Shown piece by piece: positions 18,621-27,101 of a stretch of 64,000 nucleotides of DNA (position 1 is its first letter; the number at the start of each line of letters is the position of its first letter). Source of the stretch: Rothia nasimurium (GTDB taxonomy: Bacteria > Actinomycetota > Actinomycetes > Actinomycetales > Micrococcaceae); contig NZ_CAKMSR010000002.1 in the NCBI RefSeq assembly GCF_928381705.1, positions 1-64,000 on the forward strand. Reading direction: 5' to 3'. The position numbers and the translations under genes were made by a program. The notes under the pieces are model-generated. The model was not told the DNA's origin. It saw only the letters and a list, made by a program, of their open reading frames with translations, and did not search any database.

Positions 18621-19448
18621 TTAGGCTGGCTGGGAGCCCAGCCAGGTTTGCCGGGCCTCGGCACCGGCAGCGCGGAAGTCGCGCAGGGTCTCGGTGGGGG
18701 TGCCAGATTTTACGAGGGCCTCACCCACCAGCACAGCTTTGGCACCGTGCGAGGCGTAGTCGGCGACGTCCTGGGGGCTGGCAACGCCGGACTCAGCCAC
18801 GATGATGGCGTCCTCAGGCAGCAGGGGGGCTAGCTTGCTGAAGTTGGCGTTATCGACCTCGAGAGTCTTGAGGTTACGCACGTTAACGCCCACGATGCGG
18901 GCACCCACAGCAACAGCCCGTTCGATTTCTTCGGGAGTGTGGGTTTCGACCAGGGCGTTCATGCCCAGCTCATGCGTGAGGTCCAGGAAGCGGCGCAAGG
19001 TGGCGTCGTCCAGGGCGGCGACGATGAGGAGCACCAGGTCAGCCCCGTGGGCGCGGGCCTCCCAAATCTGGTACTCGTCCACGGTGAAGTCTTTGCGGAG
19101 GACCGGGATACTGACGGCGGCGCGGACTGCATCCAGGTCTGCCAGGGTTCCCTTGAAGCGGCGCTCTTCGGTCAGTACCGAAATAGCGGCCGCTCCCCCG
19201 GCCTGGTAGGCGACGGCCAGTTCAGCAGGGTCGGGAATGTCTGAGAGGGCACCCTTTGAGGGGGAGGATCGTTTGACCTCGGAAATAATTTCGACGCTTC
19301 CCTGCTCAGCCCCACGCAGGGCGGCCAGGGCATCAAGCGCGGGAGCCTGAGCAGCTGCCTGCTTCTTGATCTCTTCAAGTGGCAGGGCGGCGCGGCGGGT
19401 TTCAAGATCTTCGCGGACGCCTACGATGATGTCATCAAGTACGGTCAT
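18621..19448 (-). CDS. trpC: Indole-3-glycerol phosphate synthase
   Basis: TrpC closes the indole ring in tryptophan synthesis. The 275-aa protein has the TIM-barrel signatures [14 protein letters not shown] (catalytic Lys), [49 protein letters not shown] and [14 protein letters not shown]. Length is typical for the stand-alone enzyme. It begins a trpC-trpB-trpA-lgt run; the HGxxPAAW-type gene usually directly upstream is present at 19637. Confidence 0.96.
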   Translation of the reverse strand: MTVLDDIIVGVREDLETRRAALPLEEIKKQAAAQAPALDALAALRGAEQGSVEIISEVKRSSPSKGALSDIPDPAELAVAYQAGGAAAISVLTEERRFKGTLADLDAVRAAVSIPVLRKDFTVDEYQIWEARAHGADLVLLIVAALDDATLRRFLDLTHELGMNALVETHTPEEIERAVAVGARIVGVNVRNLKTLEVDNANFSKLAPLLPEDAIIVAESGVASPQDVADYASHGAKAVLVGEALVKSGTPTETLRDFRAAGAEARQTWLGSQPA

Positions 19449-19564
19449 GGTGCCCCTTGGTGCTGGTGCGCGGACGGCGCAGGTTGGGTTGGTCGTGCCC
19501 CTCTAGTATCGCTCAGGTGCCTGAACGTTTGCCAGACGGGTTCACCGGGTGAGAACACGTGTGA

Positions 19565-19608
19565 AGAAAAGGCAAGGGGCACCTCGCGTCTGTGCGGGGT
19601 GCCCCTTG
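19565..19608 (-). terminator. Terminator of the HGxxPAAW-type gene
   Basis: AAGGGGCACC pairs with GGTGCCCCTT, with a further GC extension inside. On the minus strand the stem is followed by CCTTTTCTT. It would separate this gene from trpC. Confidence 0.6.
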
Positions 19609-19636
19609 TCTCGCCTCGCCCGGATGGGTTCGGGTT

Positions 19637-19885
19637 TTAGTGGTGGTACTTGGTGTGCTTGCCGCCCTGGCCGTAGCCAGCTGAACGGAGTACGATACCG
19701 GCAACAACGCCAATGGCGATGATGGCAACGCCGACCACGAAGATGGGGGTGCTTGAGATGCAGAAGCCGACGGCGCCGATGATTGAGCCGACAATCATGA
19801 TGATGACCATGGCCCATGAGGCGGTGGTGTTGCCGTGGTTGTTGTAGGGCAGGTCGGGGACCATCTCAACGGTCTGCTGTGCCAT
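19637..19885 (-). CDS. HGxxPAAW-family membrane protein
   Basis: The 82-aa protein has the family layout: a short N-terminus ending in an HG...W motif, two hydrophobic segments (about residues 22-42 and 46-66) and a basic tail. Here the motif is HGNTTASW, with Thr for the usual Pro and Ser for the second Ala, so it is a variant. This family is typically found upstream of trpC in actinobacteria, as here; its function is unknown. The start at 19885 has AAGGAGA upstream. A terminator separates it from trpC. Confidence 0.75.
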   Translation of the reverse strand: MAQQTVEMVPDLPYNNHGNTTASWAMVIIMIVGSIIGAVGFCISSTPIFVVGVAIIAIGVVAGIVLRSAGYGQGGKHTKYHH

Positions 19886-20031
19886 GTGAGTCTCCTTGTA
19901 GTGTGTGGGCGTGCGCTTGCCGGTGTATGGGGTGCCGAGCACACGGGTGCTTATCTCTATCTTAGAAGATTGGGGGCTCTTTGGCCCAGTTTAGGCACCC
20001 GTGTGCCTTTTTATTTCCTTGAGGTAGGTGC

Positions 20032-21573
20032 TTAGGCGAGGCGTCCGGTGACACTCTCAGCCGCTGCCAGCAGTTCGCCGTTGGCGACCAGTTCGACGGT
20101 TTGTTCGATTTCGGGTGAGAGGAAGCGGTCGGGGCCGGGGCCAGCGACGTCCTTACGCAGGCGCTCAATCACTGCGGCGGTTGCCGGTGAGGGGGTCTGC
20201 GGGGCACGCAGGTCGATACCGCGGGCGGCTGTGAGGATTTCGATGGCAAGGACGCGGGTGAGCCCGTCCACTGCCTTACGCAGCTTGCGGGCAGCTGACC
20301 AGCCCATGGAGACGTGATCCTCCTGCATGGCAGACGAAGGAATAGAGTCAGCAGAAGCAGGAACAGCCAGGCGCTTGAGCTCAGAAACGATAGCAGCCTG
20401 GGTGTACTGGGCGATCATGTGGCCTGAGTCCACGCCGGGGTCGTCGGCTAGGAAGGGCGGCAGGCCGCGGTTGCGGGCAACATCGAGGAAACGGTCGGTG
20501 CGGCGCTCCGAGATAGAGGCAGCATCGGCTACGGCGATGGCCAGGAAGTCCAGCACGTAGGCGACCGGGGCGCCGTGGAAGTTACCGTTGGATTCCACAC
20601 GGCCATCGAGGGTCACCACGGGGTTATCGACCGCCGATGCCAGCTCGCGCAGGGCAACGGTGCGAGCGTGTTCGATGGTGTCGCGCACGGCCCCGGCGAC
20701 CTGGGGTGCGCAGCGCAGGGAGTAGGCGTCCTGCACGTAGGTGGTCACGTTCTCGGCGTGGTGCTGGATAATGCCGGAGCCTTCCAGCACCTTCTTCATG
20801 TTGGCAGCCGCTGCCCCCTGGCCGGGGTGAGGGCGCAGCGCGTGCAGTTCAGGGGCAAAGACGCGGTCGGTGCCGGCCAAGCCCTCCACGCTCATGGCCG
20901 CAGCGATGTCGGCAAGCTTGACCAGGGCGTCCAGGTCGGTCAGGGCCATCACCAGCATGCCCAGCATGCCGTCGGTGCCGTTGATGAGGGCCAGGCCCTC
21001 CTTCTCTGCCAGTTCAACCGGGGTCAGCCCAAACTTCTCGAAAGCCTCAGCGGTCTCGTAGAGCTGGCCGTCGGCGTCCCGCACCTGCCCCTCACCGATG
21101 ATGGCCAGGGCGCAGTGCGACAGGGGTGCCAGGTCGCCGGAGCAACCCAGCGAACCGTACTCGCGCACCACCGGGGTGAGGCCGGCAGAGAGCATGTCGG
21201 CGTAGGCCTGGGCGACGACGGGACGGACGCCGGTGCGGCCGGTTGCCAGGGTTGAAAGGCGCAGGAGCATGAGGGCACGAATCACTTCGGTTTCGACCTC
21301 GGGGCCGGAGCCTGCGGCGTGGGAGCGAATCAGGCCGCGCTGCAGGGCCTTACGCATCTCAAGGGGGATGTGCTTATTCGCCAGGGCGCCGAAGCCGGTG
21401 GAGACGCCGTAGACGGGGGTATCGGAGTTGGCGAGGTCGCGGATGCGCTGGCTAGATTTTTCGATTTCAGCCAGGGATTCGTCGCTGATGGTGACGGCCG
21501 CGCCGTGGCGGGCAACAGCGATGAGGTCGGCGAAACTCACGGGCCTAAGGCCCACGGTGACGGTGGTGGTCAT
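20032..21573 (-). CDS. hutH: Histidine ammonia-lyase
   Basis: HutH removes ammonia from histidine to give urocanate, the first step of histidine breakdown. The 513-aa protein has the expected length. The MIO-forming triad lies in GSLGCSGDLAPLSH, where Cys replaces the usual Ala of Ala-Ser-Gly; the Ser that is dehydrated is kept. Other family segments are VYGVSTGFGALA, LINGTDGMLGML, QDAYSLRCAPQV and NGNFHGAPVAY. It is last in the hutU-hutI-hutG-hutH order, 73 nt after hutG, with AAAGGAG before the ATG at 21573. Confidence 0.95.
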   Translation of the reverse strand: MTTTVTVGLRPVSFADLIAVARHGAAVTISDESLAEIEKSSQRIRDLANSDTPVYGVSTGFGALANKHIPLEMRKALQRGLIRSHAAGSGPEVETEVIRALMLLRLSTLATGRTGVRPVVAQAYADMLSAGLTPVVREYGSLGCSGDLAPLSHCALAIIGEGQVRDADGQLYETAEAFEKFGLTPVELAEKEGLALINGTDGMLGMLVMALTDLDALVKLADIAAAMSVEGLAGTDRVFAPELHALRPHPGQGAAAANMKKVLEGSGIIQHHAENVTTYVQDAYSLRCAPQVAGAVRDTIEHARTVALRELASAVDNPVVTLDGRVESNGNFHGAPVAYVLDFLAIAVADAASISERRTDRFLDVARNRGLPPFLADDPGVDSGHMIAQYTQAAIVSELKRLAVPASADSIPSSAMQEDHVSMGWSAARKLRKAVDGLTRVLAIEILTAARGIDLRAPQTPSPATAAVIERLRKDVAGPGPDRFLSPEIEQTVELVANGELLAAAESVTGRLA

Positions 21574-21646
21574 GGTTTTCTCCTTTGAAAGTGTACGAGG
21601 TGAAGCAGGCTCGCAGCGAGCGTGAGACTGCAGAACCTATAGAGTT

Positions 21647-22654
21647 TTACTCCGGCAAAGGCGTATGCCGGGTCAGGACGGTGTGTATCAGGCGGGCTGC
21701 TGTTTTGGCGGTGCGTCCGTCGATGTCGAGGGAGGGGTTGAGTTCGGCCACGTCGAAGGCGGCGAGCTTGCCAGAGGCAGCAACCCTGCTCATGATGCGG
21801 TTGATGATAGCTGGGTCAACGCCGAGCGCGGCGGGGGCGCTGACACCGGGCGCAACGGCCGCTGGCAGGACGTCCAGGTCCAGGGTCAGGTAGATCAGGT
21901 CGACGTGTGCGGTAAAGACCTCAACGAACTTGTCGATGGCTTGTAGGTTGCCCCAGTGGGTTTCTTCATCGAGCAGGTAGTGCACGCGGGCGCGGTCTGC
22001 GGCGTCGAAGAGTACCTGGGTGTTGGCTGCTTCAGAGATGCCCACGACCGCGTAGGTCAGTTCGGTGCCCGCCCATTCTTCGTCGGCGAGCGCCTGGCTG
22101 AAGGGGGTTCCGCTGGTGGGTTCGTCCGCTTGGCGCAGGTCGAAGTGGGCGTCCAGGTTCAGGATGCCGATGCGCGCGGCCCTACCCCGGCCCCGGTAGT
22201 TTTGTCTACGAGAGGACGCCGCCAGCCCCTTGTAGGTACCGTAGGCTACTTCGTGGCCGCCACCGAGCACCACGGGCAGGGAGCCTTCGTCGATGGTGGC
22301 TGTAACGGCTTCTGAGAGCCTGCGGTGGCCGCCGACGAGGTCGCGGTGATTGACAACCACGTCACCCGCGTCCCCCAGGACGAGGTCGGTGCGGCGGTTG
22401 CCGGTGGTTCCCTGAGCCAGGGCTAGGGTTCCCAGGGCTGAGCGCAGGGTGGTGGGCCCTTCTGCTGCGCCGGTGCGCCCCTGGTTGCGGCGGACCCCCT
22501 CGTCGGAGGCAAAGCCGACGAAGACCGCGTCCGGCTTCTGGGTGAGCTGGGCAAGCGGCTGTACCGCTTGGAAGAGCCTGCGGTGCTCGGCACCGGGGCC
22601 GTCGTCGCGTCCGCTCCAGGTCGGGGCCTGCCGGTCGGTAAAAGCCTGTATCAC
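21647..22654 (-). CDS. hutG: Formimidoylglutamase
   Basis: HutG hydrolyses N-formimidoyl-glutamate to glutamate and formamide. The 335-aa protein is in the arginase/ureohydrolase family. The manganese-binding segments LGGGHEVAYG, LNLDAHFDLR and LTLDLDVLPA are intact and in order. The GTG start at 22654 overlaps the hutI stop by one base (TAGTG), so translation is coupled. Agmatinase is a less likely reading given the hut context. Confidence 0.93.
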   Translation of the reverse strand: MIQAFTDRQAPTWSGRDDGPGAEHRRLFQAVQPLAQLTQKPDAVFVGFASDEGVRRNQGRTGAAEGPTTLRSALGTLALAQGTTGNRRTDLVLGDAGDVVVNHRDLVGGHRRLSEAVTATIDEGSLPVVLGGGHEVAYGTYKGLAASSRRQNYRGRGRAARIGILNLDAHFDLRQADEPTSGTPFSQALADEEWAGTELTYAVVGISEAANTQVLFDAADRARVHYLLDEETHWGNLQAIDKFVEVFTAHVDLIYLTLDLDVLPAAVAPGVSAPAALGVDPAIINRIMSRVAASGKLAAFDVAELNPSLDIDGRTAKTAARLIHTVLTRHTPLPE

Positions 22655-23844
22655 TAGATGTCCTCCTCGTGCAGGGGTACGACGGTTTGCCCGTCCTTCC
22701 AGACGCCGGCGACCAGGGGCACGCCGGGGCGGTAGGCCAGGTGCAGGTGGTTGGGGGCGTCCAGGGCCAGGACGTCGGCGCGGGCTCCCACGGTCAGGGC
22801 ACCGATGTCGGTGCGACCCAGGGCTGCCGCTCCCCCGGCGGTTGCCGCCCAGACAGCTTCGTCCGGGCTCATGTGCAGATCGCGCACGGCCAGGGCAATG
22901 CAGAAGGGAATGGAGGTGGTGAAGGAGGTGCCGGGGTTGCAGTCTGCTCCCAGGGCTACGGTAGCCCCGGCATCCAGCAGGCGGCGGGCATTGGGGTAGT
23001 CACCCCGGGTAGAAAAGTCGGCGCCGGGGAGAACCGTAGCCACCGTTGAGCTATTGGCCAGGGCGTCTACGTCCGCGTCCGTCAGGTAAACCACGTGATC
23101 CACGCTGGCAGCACCCAGCTCCACTGCCAGCTGCACACCGGCCCCGTAGGTCAGCTGGTTGCCGTGCACGCGAGCCTTCAAACCGGCTGCTATACCTGCC
23201 TGCAGGACTGCCCGCGACTCGTCCTCGCTAAAAGCCCCGCGCTCGCAGAAAACATCGATCCAGGAGGCGTAGGGGGCGCACTCGGGAATCATGGTGTCTA
23301 CCACCATCTGAACGTATTCGTCCTGCTTATCCCGGTACTCCGGCGGAGCTACGTGGGCAGCTAGCAGGGTCACCTCGTCGGTGCAGGCAGCGGCGACCTG
23401 CACCGACTTCAGCTCAGACTCAGCCGACTGGCCGTAGCCGGTCTTTACCTCAATCGTGGTTGCCCCGGCGCGGGCGTACTCCTGCATGAGCGAGCGGGTA
23501 TTGAGTTCCAGCTCCGCTGCGCTGGCGGCCCGGGTGGCCTCGATGGTGGTGCGGATGCCACCGGCCTCGTAGGGTTTGCCCTCCATGCGGGCGGCAAACT
23601 CGTGCGAGCGGTCCCCGGCAAAGACCAGGTGAGAGTGGGATTCCACGAAGCCCGGCAGCACGGCGCGCCCGCCCAGATCTAGGCAGCGGTCGGACGCCGG
23701 TGCCTGGCTGGCTGTGCCAACCCAGGTAATTCTGCCCTGCTCCACCACGAAGGCGGCGTTTTCGAGAACGCCCAGGGGCCCGCGGTCCAGGGTGGGGTCG
23801 TTGGTGACCAGCGACCCGATGTTGGTAAAGAGACGGCTGGTCAT
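22654..23844 (-). CDS. hutI: Imidazolonepropionase
   Basis: HutI opens the imidazolone ring to give N-formimidoyl-glutamate. The 396-aa amidohydrolase has the metal-binding HxH in VESHSHLVFAGDR, the substrate region EVKTGYGQS, the metal His in VHGNQLTYG and the active-site Asp in GADCNPGTSFTTSIPF. It lies 2 nt after the hutU stop and overlaps hutG by one base. Confidence 0.95.
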   Translation of the reverse strand: MTSRLFTNIGSLVTNDPTLDRGPLGVLENAAFVVEQGRITWVGTASQAPASDRCLDLGGRAVLPGFVESHSHLVFAGDRSHEFAARMEGKPYEAGGIRTTIEATRAASAAELELNTRSLMQEYARAGATTIEVKTGYGQSAESELKSVQVAAACTDEVTLLAAHVAPPEYRDKQDEYVQMVVDTMIPECAPYASWIDVFCERGAFSEDESRAVLQAGIAAGLKARVHGNQLTYGAGVQLAVELGAASVDHVVYLTDADVDALANSSTVATVLPGADFSTRGDYPNARRLLDAGATVALGADCNPGTSFTTSIPFCIALAVRDLHMSPDEAVWAATAGGAAALGRTDIGALTVGARADVLALDAPNHLHLAYRPGVPLVAGVWKDGQTVVPLHEEDI

Positions 23845-23846
23845 GG

Positions 23847-25511
23847 CTAGCGGTTTTCCTGCATGGGAATACGGACCCCGCGCTCAGCCGCAACCTGCTG
23901 AGCGTACTCGTAGCCGGCGTCCGCGTGGCGAATTACGCCCATGCCGGGGTCGTTGGTCAGTACGCGCTCCAGCTTGGCAGCGGCCAGCTCCGAACCGTCA
24001 GCGATGCAGACCTGGCCCGCGTGGATGGAGCGGCCCATGCCCACGCCGCCGCCGTGGTGGATGGATACCCAGGAGGCACCCGATGAGGTGTTCACCAGGG
24101 CGTTGAGCAGGGGCCAGTCGGCAACGGCGTCGGTGCCGTCCTTCATACCCTCGGTCTCGCGGTAGGGGGAAGCCACCGAACCGGAATCCAGGTGGTCACG
24201 GCCAATGGCGATGGGGGCAGAGAGCTCACCGCTAGCTACCATCTCGTTGAACTTGAGGCCTGCCTTGTGGCGCTCGCCGTAGCCCAGCCAGCAGATACGG
24301 GCGGGCAGGCCCTCGTAGGCGACTTTCTCACCGGCCATGGTGATCCAGCGCTTCAGGTGCTCGTTCTCGGGGAAGAGTTCGAGAATGGCCTGGTCGGTCT
24401 TCTTGATGTCTTCGGGGTCGCCGGAGAGGGCGCACCAGCGGAAGGGGCCCAGGCCCTCTTCGAAGAGGGGGCGGATGTAGGCGGGTACGAAGCCGGGGAA
24501 GTCGAAGGCTCGCTGGTAGCCGGCCTTGCGGGCTTCATCGCGAATAGAGTTGCCGTAGTCGAAGACCTCAGCACCGGCGTCCATAAAGCCCACCATAGCC
24601 TCGACGTGGGCTGCCATGGCCTCGCGGGAGCGCTTGGTGAAGAGTTCGGGGTCGCGGGCGGCTTCTGCCTTCCAGTCCTCGAAGGTGACCTCGGTGGGCA
24701 GGTAGCTCAGCGGATCGTGGGCACTGGTCTGGTCGGTGACGATGTCGATGGGGGCCTTGCGGCGCAGCAGCTCGGGGAAAATCTCAGCGGCGTTGCCAAC
24801 CACACCGATAGAGAGGGGCTTCTTGGCGTCGCGGGCCTCGATGGCAAGCTCTAGGGCGTGGTCGAGGTCGCGGGCCTTGACGTCCAGGTACTTGTGGTCG
24901 ATGCGGCGGTCAACGCGGGACTCATCAACGTCCACGCAGATTGCGACGCCCTCGTTCATGGTCACGGCCAGGGGCTGGGCACCGCCCATGCCGCCCAGAC
25001 CTGCGGTGAGGGTAATGGTACCTGCCAGGGTGCCGTTGAAGCGCTTGCGGGCAACCGCGCCGAAGGTCTCGTAGGTGCCCTGCAGAATGCCCTGAGTGCC
25101 GATGTAGATCCAGGAACCAGCTGTCATCTGGCCATACATCATCAGGCCTTCGGCTTCGAGCTTGCGGAAGTGCTCCCAGTTGGCCCAGTCGCCCACCAGG
25201 TTGGAGTTGGCCAGCAGCACACGCGGGGCCCACTCGTTGGTGCGGAAGACACCTACGGGCTTGCCGGACTGCACCAGCATGGTTTCATCATCTTTAAGGG
25301 TCTTGAGGGTGGCGACGATGGCGTCAAAGGCTTCCCAAGAGCGGGCGGCGCGGCCGGTGCCGCCGTAGACCACCAGGTTATCGGGGTGCTCGGCAACCTC
25401 GGGGTCGAGGTTGTTCATGAGCATGCGCAGGGCACCTTCCTGCTGCCAGCCGAGGGTATTGAGTTCAGGGCCGCGAGGGGCGCGGACGGGGCGGGGGCCG
25501 CTGGTGGTCAT
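23847..25511 (-). CDS. hutU: Urocanate hydratase
   Basis: HutU hydrates urocanate to imidazolonepropionate with tightly bound NAD+. The 554-aa protein has the family blocks [48 protein letters not shown] with the active-site Cys, [20 protein letters not shown] and [14 protein letters not shown] place the start at the ATG at 25511 because AAGGAG lies just upstream; the upstream in-frame ATG at 25529 is less likely. It is the first gene of the operon and is divergent from the regulator hutC. Confidence 0.96.
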   Translation of the reverse strand: MTTSGPRPVRAPRGPELNTLGWQQEGALRMLMNNLDPEVAEHPDNLVVYGGTGRAARSWEAFDAIVATLKTLKDDETMLVQSGKPVGVFRTNEWAPRVLLANSNLVGDWANWEHFRKLEAEGLMMYGQMTAGSWIYIGTQGILQGTYETFGAVARKRFNGTLAGTITLTAGLGGMGGAQPLAVTMNEGVAICVDVDESRVDRRIDHKYLDVKARDLDHALELAIEARDAKKPLSIGVVGNAAEIFPELLRRKAPIDIVTDQTSAHDPLSYLPTEVTFEDWKAEAARDPELFTKRSREAMAAHVEAMVGFMDAGAEVFDYGNSIRDEARKAGYQRAFDFPGFVPAYIRPLFEEGLGPFRWCALSGDPEDIKKTDQAILELFPENEHLKRWITMAGEKVAYEGLPARICWLGYGERHKAGLKFNEMVASGELSAPIAIGRDHLDSGSVASPYRETEGMKDGTDAVADWPLLNALVNTSSGASWVSIHHGGGVGMGRSIHAGQVCIADGSELAAAKLERVLTNDPGMGVIRHADAGYEYAQQVAAERGVRIPMQENR

Positions 25512-25624
25512 GTTTACTCCTTTGTACATGATGGTCTGTTCTTCCCAGCTTTTGGTTCTTTGCTTTTACCTGATCGCACCGGGGCGGTACAGTGGGAAGA
25601 TGAAGAAGGTCACACACCTATCTT

Positions 25625-25638
25625 CTTGTATATACAAC
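25625..25638. promoter_or_regulatory. Likely HutC operator
   Basis: A perfect 12-bp palindrome TTGTATATACAA (25626-25637) lies between the divergent hutU and hutC genes, 22 bp before the hutC start, and overlaps a TATATA box. It fits the TGTATA/TATACA type of site bound by HutC-type GntR regulators. A shorter related TTGTACAT (25520-25527) lies next to the hutU start. Confidence 0.6.
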
Positions 25639-25658
25639 CACTTGTCAATGGAGTAGGC

Positions 25659-26405
25659 GTGGAAAAAATCACCGACTTGTCCCAGCAGTTCGCTGATCAC
25701 AAGGCCGCAAAAACCCCCGCCTACCAGCTGCTCAAAACCATCGTCACCGAGCAGATCAACAGCGGCCACTGGGCAGCGGGCGAAAGCATCCCCTCAGAAA
25801 ACGAGCTCGCTAGCGCCCTGGGTCTCTCCCGCATGACCGTCAACCGAGCTATCCGCGAGATGACGCTTGAGGGCCTGCTCGTGCGTACCCGCGGGGTCGG
25901 CACCTTTGTGGCCGAGCACAAGAACCCCTCTGCCCTGCTTGAGGTGCGCAACATTGCCGATGAAATCACCGAACGCGGCCACACCCACAGCAGTACAGTA
26001 CTCACCCTCGAAGAGATGCCGGCAGCCCAAGCTCTGCGCCGCCTAGCCCCCGAACTGGGCGAGAGGGTCTTCCACAGCGTGCTGGTCCACTACGATGACG
26101 GGCTGCCCATCCAGCGCGAAGAACGCTATGTCAACGCCGTAGCCATACCCGACTATCTAGAGCAGGACTTCACCAGCATTACCCCCAACTTTTACCTGGG
26201 GCAGTGCTCCCCTATCACCCGGGGCACGCACACCGTCGAAGCGGTGCTACCCACCAGCTCACAGGCGTCCGACCTGCAGATCAACCCCACCGAGCCCTGT
26301 CTGCGCCTGCTGCGCAGCACCTGGTCAGGCGATGAACTCATCAGCCAGGTAGTGCTACTGCACCCCGGCTCCCGCAGCCGCCTAGAGGGTTCTTTCGGCC
26401 TGTAA
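25659..26405 (+). CDS. hutC: Histidine utilisation repressor, GntR/UTRA family
   Basis: The 248-aa protein has an N-terminal winged-helix GntR domain (YQLLKTIVTEQINSGHWAAG, ENELASALGLSRMTVNRAIREM, about residues 15-85). A C-terminal UTRA ligand-binding domain follows (VFHSVLVHYDDGLPIQREER, FYLGQCSPITRGTHTVEAVL). In known hut systems HutC releases DNA on binding urocanate. The start is GTG at 25659, with ATGGAG about 7 bp upstream; in-frame sequence further upstream is antisense to hutU. It is divergent from the hut operon with a palindromic operator between. Confidence 0.9.
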   Translation: MEKITDLSQQFADHKAAKTPAYQLLKTIVTEQINSGHWAAGESIPSENELASALGLSRMTVNRAIREMTLEGLLVRTRGVGTFVAEHKNPSALLEVRNIADEITERGHTHSSTVLTLEEMPAAQALRRLAPELGERVFHSVLVHYDDGLPIQREERYVNAVAIPDYLEQDFTSITPNFYLGQCSPITRGTHTVEAVLPTSSQASDLQINPTEPCLRLLRSTWSGDELISQVVLLHPGSRSRLEGSFGL

Positions 26406-26422
26406 CCCCCTCTAGATACAGC

Positions 26423-26461
26423 AAAGCCGCAGCCCGCCAATCACAGCGGGTCTGCGGCTTT
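26423..26461. terminator. Bidirectional terminator
   Basis: AAAGCCGCAG pairs with CTGCGGCTTT, with an inner CCGC/GCGG extension. It lies between the convergent hutC and Trp-associated membrane genes. Confidence 0.7.
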
Positions 26462-26477
26462 AGACGTTTTGTCCCTC

Positions 26478-27101
26478 TTACAGGGTCGGGTCCTTACCCT
26501 CGCTCAGGGAGTCCCAGGCGTCGATTTCGTCCGTTTCTTCGGCAGAAGCCACGCGGGCAGCCCGGGCAGCTGACCGGTCGTACTTGCGCCCGGTCTTCCA
26601 GTGGGAGGTAGCAACAAAGGCCCACGCACCGGCCAGGGCAACCAGCACACCGCACACGGTCGCCAGCAGGGGCATGACGGTCACAGCGTAGGAGTTGGCC
26701 GGGGCGTTAGTGCCTGTCATCGCGCTGACCTGGGCCATAGAGGCAGCCTGCGGATCGGCGTTCACGCCGAAGGCGGCTACCGCCAGGCCCAGCCCCACGC
26801 CCACCAGCAAGAGAGCCAGCACCTTGCGGAGCTTAGGCCCGGCAATACGCAGGGCAACCGACGCCACCAGGGCAACCAGGGCCAGGGCAGAGACGGTGGG
26901 GCCGGCGTCCGCACCGGAAATGTCCAGGGTGGAGGTCGCCACGACCGTGCTGACCTCGGCCCGAATCCAGGTGGGCAGGGTGGTCAGGAAGGCGGCGGCT
27001 GAAACCGCCATAGACCCCAGCATGACGCGGGCAGGCTTAGCCCAGCCCGGTACCGGGCGTACACGTGCAGCTTCAGCAGGCAGAGCCTGATTCTCGCCCA
27101 T
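26478..27101 (-). CDS. Trp biosynthesis-associated membrane protein
   Basis: The 207-aa protein matches the TIGR02234-type family found next to actinobacterial trp genes. Four hydrophobic segments are visible at about residues 25-45, 68-85, 93-113 and 140-165. The long external segment between the first two contains the conserved-looking PTWIRAEV, and the tail is cytoplasmic and acidic. Its ATG directly abuts the trpE stop (TAA then ATG), so it is translated with trpE. The function is not established; a role in Trp precursor uptake or export is only a guess from context. Confidence 0.82.
   Translation of the reverse strand: MGENQALPAEAARVRPVPGWAKPARVMLGSMAVSAAAFLTTLPTWIRAEVSTVVATSTLDISGADAGPTVSALALVALVASVALRIAGPKLRKVLALLLVGVGLGLAVAAFGVNADPQAASMAQVSAMTGTNAPANSYAVTVMPLLATVCGVLVALAGAWAFVATSHWKTGRKYDRSAARAARVASAEETDEIDAWDSLSEGKDPTL

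Noticed and set aside
24858..25658. Extended hutC N-terminus
   Set aside because: The added 267 residues are antisense to hutU; the GTG at 25659 has a ribosome-binding site and gives the family start.
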